Shown here: piece by piece, positions 1 to 5,092 of the stretch
How the letters are laid out: each line of letters begins with the position of its first letter
Numbering within the stretch: position 1 is the first letter of the stretch
Assembly: GCA_021160785.1 (NCBI GenBank)
Contig: JAGHBX010000025.1
Coordinates: 1 to 5,092, forward strand
Source of the DNA: Planctomycetota bacterium
Lineage (GTDB): Bacteria; Planctomycetota; Phycisphaerae; Sedimentisphaerales; Anaerohalosphaeraceae
Length of the DNA: 5,092 nucleotides
Reading direction: 5' to 3'
Made by a program: the position numbers and the translations under genes
Notes under the pieces: model-generated
Told to the model about the DNA's origin: nothing
The model's database searches: none
Seen by the model: only the letters and a program-made list of their open reading frames with translations

Positions 1-123
1 CCCGCCACCTTCGGCTACGCCCACTACCAGCCGGACGGCTCCGGCGGATGGGAACTGGTCCTCGGCTGGATCAATGAGACCGTCGACCAGGAGGCCTGCG
101 AGACCTCCGGCGGTTCAACGTAA
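1..123 (+). CDS. C-terminal end of an unknown protein (5' truncated by window edge)
   Basis: Reading frame 1 is open from the first base to a TAA at 121-123 and gives 40 residues that begin PATFGYAHYQPDG and end ETSGGST. The start lies outside the window. The tail is rich in Gly, Trp, Tyr and acidic residues and contains one Cys; it has no membrane segment or recognisable motif. The stop is 12 bases before the GTG start of the next gene, in the same frame, with a ribosome binding site in between, which suggests one transcription unit. Codons are strongly G/C at third positions, as in the two genes that follow. I do not recognise the protein. From its neighbours it could belong to a prophage structural module, but this fragment alone does not show that. 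The coding call rests on the open frame, the codon bias and the operon-like spacing. Confidence 0.7.
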   Translation, partial: PATFGYAHYQPDGSGGWELVLGWINETVDQEACETSGGST

Positions 124-129
124 GGGGGT
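122..129 (+). promoter_or_regulatory. Ribosome binding site that sets the GTG start at 136
   Basis: The purine run AAGGGGGT overlaps the TAA of the upstream gene and ends 6 bases before GTG at 136. It supports 136 over the nearby GTG at 131, which is in another frame and too close to the site. No in-frame ATG occurs until about base 411, so the GTG start is needed for a protein of reasonable length. Confidence 0.6.
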
Positions 130-135
130 CGTGGC

Positions 136-762
136 GTGGGCGCACCCGGCAAATCGGTCGTGATCGAAGGTGGCAAGCGCGGCGTGCTCTTGGGCGGCAA
201 GTCGGCCGTCTACAACGCCGAGGGGACCTGCCCGGCCTGCTGCATCGAGTTCTCGCAGACCTGGTCGTTCACCGACCAAGGCTTCATCGACGGCGGGCAG
301 AACGGGGCGTACCGCGCCTACGACGACCCGGCCGACGTGCCGGCCAGCCCGTGGACTATCTTGGGCGGCGGCCTGGGCCTGCGGCTGGACTGGGAGGACG
401 ACAAGAACTGCATGAACCACAACCCGAATACCCAGACCGCCACGGCCACCGCCGAGATCGTCGTGCCGCGCGATACGCTTATGACCGTCACCTGGTCCGG
501 CATGGGCGAGACGCAGGACCCGAATTACGAACTGATGAGCCTTTACGTCGATGGCAATCTCGTCGGCTCGGCCCACGCCCCGGGTGGCAAGCTCGGCTGC
601 GCCGGCGGCATGGCCCCGGTCGTCTCGAACCCGCCTCCGCCGCAGCAGGTCACGCTGACGCCCGGCACGCACACCTTGTTCATCGACGCCACGACCAACG
701 ACCCGCTGTACCACTTTGGGGCTTGGTATCGCTTCGACCTGACCTTCGAGGAGGCCCCATAG
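136..762 (+). CDS. Hypothetical beta-rich protein, possibly phage structural (208 aa)
   Basis: This gene starts with GTG after a good ribosome binding site and ends in TAG at 760-762. I do not recognise a named family. The N-terminus (MGAPGKSVVIEGGKRGVLLGG) is Gly/Lys-rich and is not a signal peptide. A Cys cluster follows at residues 32, 35 and 36 (CPACC), with further Cys at 92 and 155, so a bound metal or disulfides are possible. From about residue 38 onward the protein alternates short hydrophobic stretches with turns. The last third (LMSLYVDGNLVGSA, then a proline run near 165, then GTHTLFIDATTND) reads like the strands of a jelly-roll or carbohydrate-binding-type beta sandwich. There is no membrane segment. 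It lies 12 bases after one gene and 14 bases before the next, so co-transcription is likely. A virion or tail-associated role is inferred only from gene size, spacing and the small Cys protein downstream; a cytoplasmic accessory protein is equally possible. High G+C at third codon positions makes the coding call firm. Confidence 0.82.
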   Translation: MGAPGKSVVIEGGKRGVLLGGKSAVYNAEGTCPACCIEFSQTWSFTDQGFIDGGQNGAYRAYDDPADVPASPWTILGGGLGLRLDWEDDKNCMNHNPNTQTATATAEIVVPRDTLMTVTWSGMGETQDPNYELMSLYVDGNLVGSAHAPGGKLGCAGGMAPVVSNPPPPQQVTLTPGTHTLFIDATTNDPLYHFGAWYRFDLTFEEAP

Positions 763-769
763 GGAAGGA
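761..769 (+). promoter_or_regulatory. Ribosome binding site that sets the ATG start at 777
   Basis: AGGGAAGGA overlaps the stop of the upstream gene and ends 7 bases before ATG at 777. It favours this ATG over in-frame starts further upstream (from 351), which would make the gene overlap the 136-762 gene by hundreds of bases. Confidence 0.65.
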
Positions 770-776
770 CGCCGCC

Positions 777-1136
777 ATGTCGAAAACGCTGATCCCGAAG
801 ATGAAGAAACGCTGCAAGGACTGCCCGCCGATGGTTATTCCGCCACGAAGCTACACGCCGTCGCGGCCAAGTTGCATCGAGTGTTGTGAAAAACACCTCG
901 GTGCAGCTTACGTCTTGCTGACCGAGCTGAACGACCTGCCGGATGACCCAGCCGAGCGCCGCCAAGGCTTCTCCCGCCGCCTCCGCGCCATCGGCCACCT
1001 CTTTGAAGCCGAGGACGAGTCCCAGCAGTGGCCGGAACTCCACAACGCCATTCGCCAAGCCCGCAAGGCCTACCGGGCCGCTGGCACCATACTCGACTGG
1101 GAGTCGCTGGCGGAGAAAACCCGGCGGCCGCAGTAG
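777..1136 (+). CDS. Small Cys-containing helical protein, CxxC...CxxCxxKHL type (119 aa)
   Basis: ATG at 777 follows a strong ribosome binding site and the gene ends in TAG at 1134-1136. The basic N-terminus carries C13-x2-C16. After a Pro-rich spacer comes C33-x2-C36-C37 followed by EKHLGAAYVLLTEL. The four paired Cys could form a small zinc site. The C33xxC36xxKHL part leads straight into a helix, and the rest (from about residue 55) is rich in Arg, Glu, Ala and Gln and should be helical, with the segment RAIGHLFEAEDESQQW near the middle. Small proteins with a CxxCxxKH motif followed by a helix and a GHL.EAEDE-type segment occur, as I recall, among phage and prophage hypothetical proteins; their function is not known to me. 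There is no signal peptide or membrane segment, so it is probably cytoplasmic. It is the last gene of the plus-strand unit and is followed by a gene pointing the opposite way. Nucleic-acid or protein binding is a guess. Confidence 0.82.
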   Translation: MSKTLIPKMKKRCKDCPPMVIPPRSYTPSRPSCIECCEKHLGAAYVLLTELNDLPDDPAERRQGFSRRLRAIGHLFEAEDESQQWPELHNAIRQARKAYRAAGTILDWESLAEKTRRPQ

Positions 1137-1437
1137 ACCCGGGTATCCATGGCCTGATTGACCTGAGCGACCCGTCGGCAAACGGTGTTCATTGTGACCC
1201 CGAAGAACTGCTCAACCTCGGCGTTGAGAATTCCAGGCACACCGCACGCCCTGCGGCCGCAATTTGGCCAAGGCGTAGATAGATAATCCCACTCGCCCAA
1301 CCCCTTGAGCTTGTCGCCCGCCACCAGGAACCGCAGCGCGTCCCCTCTATCTCACGGAATTGGGGCAGCTGCTCCCTTTGACGAGACGCACTATTTTGGC
1401 TCCGGAAGCATACACTTTCACACTCATCATCCACTGA
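1137..1437. other. Intergenic region between convergent genes
   Basis: These 301 bases separate the stop of the plus-strand unit from the stop of the large minus-strand gene. I see no tRNA, no intact gene and no hairpin followed by a T-run that would mark a standard terminator for either gene. Two small symmetric elements are present: a 6-bp stem at 1211-1216/1223-1228 with a 6-base loop, and the 10-base palindrome TGCGGCCGCA at 1252-1261. Neither is convincing as a functional site. The base composition shifts here from GC-rich on the left to about 50% GC on the right. A minus-strand reading frame with a helix-turn-helix look is described separately. Confidence 0.7.
1139..1351 (-). pseudogene. 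Possible remnant encoding a helix-turn-helix segment (weak)
   Basis: On the minus strand a frame is open from a stop at 1352-1354 down through 1139 and beyond, into the antisense of the plus-strand gene. Between about 1225 and 1139 it reads NAEVEQFFGVTMNTVCRRV followed by AQVNQAMDTR. The pattern (A-E-V..FFGV...TV.RRV) resembles the helix-turn-helix at the C-terminus of REP-associated (Y1-type) transposases, or a DnaA-domain-IV/sigma-like helix-turn-helix. There is no Y1 catalytic HUH motif or Tyr in reach, no ribosome binding site before the only start-like codon (GTG at 1324), and the frame is stopped at 1352. If real, it is a short decayed piece of a mobile element or regulator left between two gene blocks. 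It could also be a chance reading; the resemblance is by eye only. Confidence 0.25.
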
Positions 1438-4400
1438 CTACAACAGTATCTGGATGAACTCATCCGGGCCGGAAAAGATCTGGAGACCCTTGACGGGCCA
1501 AGACCATTTCTCACCGCTTTCTGTATCGCGGTAGGTTACGCGGCGGATTTCCTTAGCATAAAGGCCGCATTCTCCGTTGACGAAGTCGGCATTGAGAATG
1601 CTCACGGTTTCCAAGCTGCTGGCGGAAAGATTCGTGTCCTCGAAGAACCTGCCCGTAGTGCCTTTGATCCCTTTGATCTTGACCGACTTGATGGTGGCCA
1701 CTGGGTTATCGAAGTCGTCGTGACTTGTGGCATACCTCGCTACACCGTTCTTGATCCCGGCCAAGAAGTCACTACCGTCAGTGGCGCCCAGTAGTATGCT
1801 GCCCATATTACCTGCTGTCCGAACAGTACTGTTGCGGGCGGTACCGGCCACTTGAAGTTTGTTCAGCGACATGCCGCGCTTGTCTTGGCCGGTCAGATTC
1901 AGAGTCGCACCGAGGTCGCCAACAATGCCGCCTGCACCGCTGCGGTCAGCTCGCTTGCCCTTGGTTATGATGTTCTTTGCCCAAGTGGCATTGAGCGAAC
2001 CTGAGTCCCATTGGGCGGCCATGATGGTCCCGGCTGCACCGGCCAACGTGATCTGAGAGTCCAGTATCTTCCCCGCCACCTGAAGCCTGTTCAGTGACAT
2101 GCCGCGCTTGTCTTGACCGGTCAAATTCAGGGTTGCGCCGAAGTCGCCCGTTGGAACGTTCTTGCGGTTTCCTCTGATCGAGATAATCGATGCCCACTGG
2201 GCTGTTAACGAACCATTTGTCCACTGAGGCATAGTGATATTGCCGAACGCACCCGTAACAACAATTTCGGAGTCCAATATTCCGCCTTTGACCGAAAGTC
2301 TCTTGGTGGAGTAGCCTCGCGCGTCTTGTCCAGAGATGTATAGTGCAGTCAGATCCCCAACGTCTCCATCGCCATCAATATCTTCCGGAAAGATTATGCC
2401 ACCAAGTTCTAAGCCATTCAGGTTGAAACCTGTGATTGATCCTCTGATATCCACAGCTCTAATAGGAGCTTCCGATGCAATAAAAGCCACGGTTCCAATC
2501 TGTCCACGCCGCTCATCGCTTATCTTGCCTACATATGGAGCATCTGAGATAACTATCCCGATATCACTAATGGTGAGATCGCGTCCCAGAGTTACCGATA
2601 AAATCGAATCATCACGGCCAAACTTGACTTGCACATTCTCAGCTATTTCAGCCATGCCTCCTCCACCAAGCCTATAAACGGTCACCTTAGAAGAGCCTGT
2701 CGAATAGAAAGTGTAAGAATCCGCACCACCTACTTCGATGCCATCGACGTCAAAGACCGCATTCGCCTCGCCGACACTATCCAAGTAGAAAGTCAACTCT
2801 ACTGTTTCGCCAGCATACGCAGATAGGTCTAAAGGACCTATTTCGATAAAGCTGCCTTGGGCGGAATCGATAGGAACAGACCAAATCAGGGTGGAGTCAA
2901 TCTTCACCTCCATCTGATCGCCGTCACCAATTCCGGCAAGTCTGTACTGGAACGATAAGGTTGGAGCAACCTCAGGCACCTCTATCGTGGTGGTGATGCT
3001 CGCGGGAGAGTGTTCCTCAAGCCTCACGGCGTAATCACCTGGATCGAGCTCCACGAGGCGCACGCTTCCTTCCGAGCCAAACCCTACCAAACCGGCTGTA
3101 AAGGTCCCGTCTGGAATATCAGGTGCCCATGTTAATGAGTACTGGCCAAAGGTTGTTCCGCGCGTTCCCTCAAGAGACAAGAAGTACTGCCCAGAACTGT
3201 TTGCCCAGAACCCGATAGTCTTAGCGGTTCCAGACAGCACCTGTCTCTTGAATACATTTCCGTCCGTGTCTTGTATCACTGCTACAAGTTCTGATGCTGT
3301 CCCAGGCGCAATGTTGAACTCATGGTATTGGTTGGGAGCGGAGTCAAAAGCGTAGAAATCCTTATCGCTTTGGGAAAGCATTCGTTCATAGTCCGTATGT
3401 GCCGCTAACGTAGTGGCCGTTGAGGCGCTATTGCCTACGTCATCCGGTGGGGTCAAGGCAGCAAGACTGAACTCATCTTCCCATACAGTCACGACTCCAA
3501 GGTCAGCACTAGCAAAGACTCCAATATAGGCTGTAGCGCTTACTCCCACACCCAACCCTGCGCCAATGCCTGCATTGAGCTGAAGGCTCATATCTGCTGA
3601 TGTGGCTTGCTTGACAGATGTGTGTAGGTACGAACCTCCCAAAAAACTCGATGACAACAATGCCAATGGATCATCACCCACGCCCAGTGCCGACAGAATA
3701 GGCAAGCCAAATGGTGTAACTCTGCCGAGATTGTCCAAAGTCCACTCCACCCAATCGCTAGACAATAAACCAAAACTATCCAGTGCGGCGAAGCCCAGCG
3801 TGGATTGTCCAGTGCGTGTCAAGAACTGCGATTGGCTCATTTTTGTGTCAATGCCAATCGACAAACTTGTCCCGATACCGCCGCCAATACCAACGGTTAC
3901 CGAAACGGCTTTGTTGATGCCAAGCTTGACTTCCGGTGGAGCAAACAGTGAATATGAACCAGTCAGCCCGAGACCAACTGTAACAGGGATGCTAGGATCT
4001 ATTGGCAGGACAATGTACTCCTCCCCAGCTAGCCCGAACTTATCTCCGAGAAAATCAACGCTGATTCCTCTCGCTAGCGTCCAGGTCTCATCCGCCAAAC
4101 TGTAGGCAACTGACATACCAATGCCTGCGCTGGCGATATCTACATATGCGCCCTCACCGGCCAAGCCAGCCACTTCGAAGCCAATCTTGAACCCAACTGT
4201 CGCGTCTGGCGCAATTTCCAACCTATCGTTAAGATAGCCAGTTATGTTGTCCCAAGAGGCACCCACAACCGCCCCAATGAAGTCGCCTATCTGGCTGTGG
4301 ATACCATCTCTAAAATCGATGACATCGAAAATAGTCTTCTTCGGATACCCAGCTGTCGCGTCTCCGATCGTTGCATCCGAATAATTCCTGGCCCGGTCAA

Positions 4401-5092
4401 AAGCGTGGATCGAGTAATAATACTTGGTGCCGATTATCAGCCCGGTATCAGCAAAGCTTTCTCCCGAGCCGACATAGACAATAGTTCCGCCTCCTAGTGA
4501 ATTACCAACTGAGTAGTCCCTTCCGCGAGAAGGCCCACGTGTTACGGGCTGGCTCGCTCTTCGGATAATAATCACACCTTCAAAATCAGAATCGGCGGGG
4601 TTGTCCCACGTCAGTTGTATTCCTTGAGCGGTTCCATCGACAAGCGCGTTGTTTACCGTTCCAGGGGCTGTCGTATCTACAATCGTGAACTTCCGGCCGC
4701 TCGCTAAGCTTTTATTGCCGTTGCGATCCCAAGCCTCTACCTGCCAGGTGTGGTTGCCCCCCGTCATGCCAGAGACCGTTACACTGGTGCTCTTGCCGCT
4801 GTATTTCTGAACCCCATCAAGCTTTAGCACATACTTCTCGAGACCGCTACCAAGAACATCATTGGGCTTATCCGTCACGCCCGTCCAACTGAACGTACGG
4901 CCGCTGCCCGTACCGCCAGATCCGCTCACATTAAGACCGCTCGGGGCGTGTGGTGCCGTCTTGTCCGTTACCTTCAGATCGTCGGAGACCTTCTTGTCCG
5001 GAATGTACTTCAGCACGTACTCAGGGTTCTCGTCCGCCGCAATCGCAAGACCGTAACTAGTGTCTTTATCCCAGTCTGCCGTCCAAGAAGCC
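1438..5092 (-). CDS. Giant secreted/surface mosaic protein: FN3-FN3-beta domain-PPC-like-jelly roll-beta-helix repeats (N-terminus missing)
   Basis: The frame is open from the right edge to TAG at 1438-1440, giving 1217 visible residues (residue 1 at 5089-5091). A GTG at 5014-5016 is not the real start: 25 in-frame residues lie upstream (including WDKDTSYGLAIAADENPEY) with no stop, so the start and any signal peptide lie outside. Order of parts: residues 45-138 FN3-like (begins TAPHAPSGL, ends HTWQVEAWDRNGNKS...FTIVD); 140-250 FN3-like (KYYYSIHAFDRARNYSD); 253-546 Gly-rich alternating beta segment, unrecognised; 547-655 PPC-like (SDKDFYAFD...GQYFLSLEGT...YSLTW); about 657-788 jelly-roll-like (MEVKIDSTLIWSVPID...DVDGIEV); 904-913 Asp-rich calcium loop; 912 to about 1115 three beta-solenoid-like repeats; then a C-terminal cap ending LQIFSGPDEFIQILL. 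There is no LPXTG, PEP-CTERM or C-terminal membrane helix. The architecture indicates an extracellular adhesive or structural protein, as is common in Planctomycetota; no catalytic motif is visible, and the missing part could carry one. Its GC content is lower than that of the plus-strand genes. Confidence 0.96.
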   Translation of the reverse strand, partial: ASWTADWDKDTSYGLAIAADENPEYVLKYIPDKKVSDDLKVTDKTAPHAPSGLNVSGSGGTGSGRTFSWTGVTDKPNDVLGSGLEKYVLKLDGVQKYSGKSTSVTVSGMTGGNHTWQVEAWDRNGNKSLASGRKFTIVDTTAPGTVNNALVDGTAQGIQLTWDNPADSDFEGVIIIRRASQPVTRGPSRGRDYSVGNSLGGGTIVYVGSGESFADTGLIIGTKYYYSIHAFDRARNYSDATIGDATAGYPKKTIFDVIDFRDGIHSQIGDFIGAVVGASWDNITGYLNDRLEIAPDATVGFKIGFEVAGLAGEGAYVDIASAGIGMSVAYSLADETWTLARGISVDFLGDKFGLAGEEYIVLPIDPSIPVTVGLGLTGSYSLFAPPEVKLGINKAVSVTVGIGGGIGTSLSIGIDTKMSQSQFLTRTGQSTLGFAALDSFGLLSSDWVEWTLDNLGRVTPFGLPILSALGVGDDPLALLSSSFLGGSYLHTSVKQATSADMSLQLNAGIGAGLGVGVSATAYIGVFASADLGVVTVWEDEFSLAALTPPDDVGNSASTATTLAAHTDYERMLSQSDKDFYAFDSAPNQYHEFNIAPGTASELVAVIQDTDGNVFKRQVLSGTAKTIGFWANSSGQYFLSLEGTRGTTFGQYSLTWAPDIPDGTFTAGLVGFGSEGSVRLVELDPGDYAVRLEEHSPASITTTIEVPEVAPTLSFQYRLAGIGDGDQMEVKIDSTLIWSVPIDSAQGSFIEIGPLDLSAYAGETVELTFYLDSVGEANAVFDVDGIEVGGADSYTFYSTGSSKVTVYRLGGGGMAEIAENVQVKFGRDDSILSVTLGRDLTISDIGIVISDAPYVGKISDERRGQIGTVAFIASEAPIRAVDIRGSITGFNLNGLELGGIIFPEDIDGDGDVGDLTALYISGQDARGYSTKRLSVKGGILDSEIVVTGAFGNITMPQWTNGSLTAQWASIISIRGNRKNVPTGDFGATLNLTGQDKRGMSLNRLQVAGKILDSQITLAGAAGTIMAAQWDSGSLNATWAKNIITKGKRADRSGAGGIVGDLGATLNLTGQDKRGMSLNKLQVAGTARNSTVRTAGNMGSILLGATDGSDFLAGIKNGVARYATSHDDFDNPVATIKSVKIKGIKGTTGRFFEDTNLSASSLETVSILNADFVNGECGLYAKEIRRVTYRDTESGEKWSWPVKGLQIFSGPDEFIQILL
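1750..2358 (-). repeat. Three tandem beta-solenoid-like repeats in the giant protein
   Basis: Unit 1 spans 2358-2149 (70 residues), unit 2 spans 2148-1921 (76 residues) and unit 3 spans 1920 to about 1750 (divergent at its end). The shared pattern is GD...L...GQD.RG.S...L.V.G....S.....G..G.I...QW..GSL.A.WA..I...G.R; unit 3 keeps the first half and then diverges. The starts of units 2 and 3 are nearly identical at DNA level: 1847-1920 and 2075-2148 match at 64 of 74 bases by hand count, 228 bases apart, with the differences mostly at third codon positions. The pattern suggests right-handed beta-helix rungs, which fits an elongated, surface-exposed adhesive stalk. Confidence 0.8.
2353..2382 (-). 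other. Asp-rich calcium-loop-like motif
   Basis: Visible residues 904-913 read DIDGDGDVGD, a DxDxDG loop with a further Asp, as in thrombospondin type-3 and dockerin/EF-hand-like calcium loops. Position 12 of an EF loop would be Thr rather than Glu or Asp, so it is not a full EF-hand. It sits exactly at the start of the repeat region and may rigidify the junction by binding calcium. This is inferred from the motif alone. Confidence 0.5.
3127..3453 (-). other. PPC-like domain of the giant protein
   Basis: Visible residues 547-655 fit the bacterial pre-peptidase C-terminal (PPC) pattern: an opening DDVGNSASTATTL, the core SQSDKDFYAFDSAPNQYHEF, a strand containing VAVIQDTDGNVF, then FWANSSGQYFLSLEGT and YSLTW. 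PPC domains are extracellular beta sandwiches often found in secreted enzymes and surface proteins, where they are usually calcium-stabilised or processing-related. No protease domain is visible next to it. Confidence 0.7.
3454..4335 (-). other. Unrecognised Gly-rich beta segment of the giant protein
   Basis: Visible residues 253-546 match no family I can name. The segment starts IFDVIDFRDGIHSQIGDFIGAVVG, then shows many stretches with alternating small/hydrophobic residues, such as AYVDIASAGIGMSVAYSL, IPVTVGLGLTGSYSL, VTVGIGGGIGTSLSIGID and LQLNAGIGAGLGVGVSATAY. The alternation is like that of transmembrane beta-strands or a tightly packed beta barrel. A more helical insert (about residues 420-475, containing SSDWVEWTLDNLGRV and LPILSALGVGDDPLALLSSS) lies in the middle. 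Function unknown. Confidence 0.55.
4342..4674 (-). other. FN3-like domain 2 of the giant protein
   Basis: Visible residues 140-250. It opens TTAPGTVNN, has a core Trp in QLTWDNPADSDFEGVIIIRR, and a strand-F pattern YYYSIHAFDRARNYSD. A loop between strands (about residues 180-205, RGPSRGRDYSVGNSLGGG) is longer than in domain 1. DxxRNYSD-type ends are common in extracellular bacterial FN3 domains that follow a TAPG linker. Confidence 0.75.
4678..4959 (-). other. FN3-like domain 1 of the giant protein
   Basis: Visible residues 45-138. It opens with the TAPxAPxGL signature typical of bacterial fibronectin type III domains that follow a linker. It has the conserved core Trp in strand B (FSWTGV), a Tyr in strand C (KYVLKLDG), and the strand-F pattern HTWQVEAWDRNGNKS. 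It ends FTIVD, directly before the next TTAPG start. Such domains act as protein-binding or spacer modules outside the cell. Confidence 0.75.

Noticed and set aside
115..714. 199-residue minus-strand open frame opposite the 136-762 gene
   Set aside because: It is Arg/Ala/Gly/Val-rich with no domain pattern, as expected for the antisense of a GC-rich gene, and has no convincing ribosome binding site.
351..776. N-terminal extension of the 777-1136 gene to an ATG at 351
   Set aside because: It would overlap the 136-762 gene almost entirely and encodes a low-complexity Arg/Pro/Gly sequence; the strong ribosome binding site at 761-769 supports the start at 777.
1211..1228. Perfect 6-bp inverted repeat (CTCAAC/GTTGAG) as a terminator between convergent genes
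   Set aside because: The stem is short, lies well away from both stop codons and is not followed by a T-run on either strand.
1252..1261. 10-base palindrome TGCGGCCGCA as an operator or recombination site
   Set aside because: A single short GC palindrome is expected by chance in this composition and nothing nearby supports a role.
1847..2148. CRISPR-like or transposon direct repeats
   Set aside because: The repeated DNA lies inside one reading frame at a codon-multiple spacing and encodes protein repeats; copies are too few and too diverged for a CRISPR array.
3602..4105. 167-residue plus-strand open frame inside the giant gene
   Set aside because: It is the antisense shadow of the large gene, Pro/Ser-rich, with no domain pattern and no operon context.

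Overview
The window looks like a piece of a Planctomycetota-type genome, most likely from the Phycisphaerae/Sedimentisphaerales side or an uncultured relative. This rests on the style of the proteins: a very large secreted mosaic protein with FN3, PPC-like and beta-helix-like repeat segments, next to small GC-rich genes that begin after strong Shine-Dalgarno sites. There is no rRNA or marker gene here, so the assignment is an inference.

Layout: bases 1-1136 hold three tightly spaced plus-strand genes. They are the last 40 codons of an unknown protein (1-123), a 208-residue predicted beta-rich protein with a GTG start (136-762), and a 119-residue Cys-containing helical protein (777-1136). Gaps are 12 and 14 bases and each downstream gene has its own purine-rich ribosome binding site, so they probably form one transcription unit. 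Small unknown proteins of this kind, notably the CxxC...CxxCxxKHL protein, fit a late (structural) region of a prophage. That reading is inference, because no terminase, capsid, portal or tail gene is visible.

Bases 1137-1437 separate the convergent genes. No intact gene or canonical terminator is visible. A minus-strand reading frame here encodes a helix-turn-helix-looking stretch that could be a decayed remnant of a transposase or regulator; this is a weak call.

Bases 1438-5092 are one minus-strand gene, open through the right edge, so its N-terminus lies outside the window. The 1217 visible residues contain, in order, two FN3-like domains, a roughly 290-residue Gly-rich beta segment that I do not recognise, a PPC-like domain, a jelly-roll-like segment, an Asp-rich calcium-loop-like motif, three beta-solenoid-like repeats, and a distinct C-terminal cap. 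It is probably a secreted or cell-surface protein. Its base composition (near 50% GC in most sampled stretches) is clearly lower than that of the plus-strand genes (near 65%), so the two halves may have different histories. The two sides do not obviously work together.
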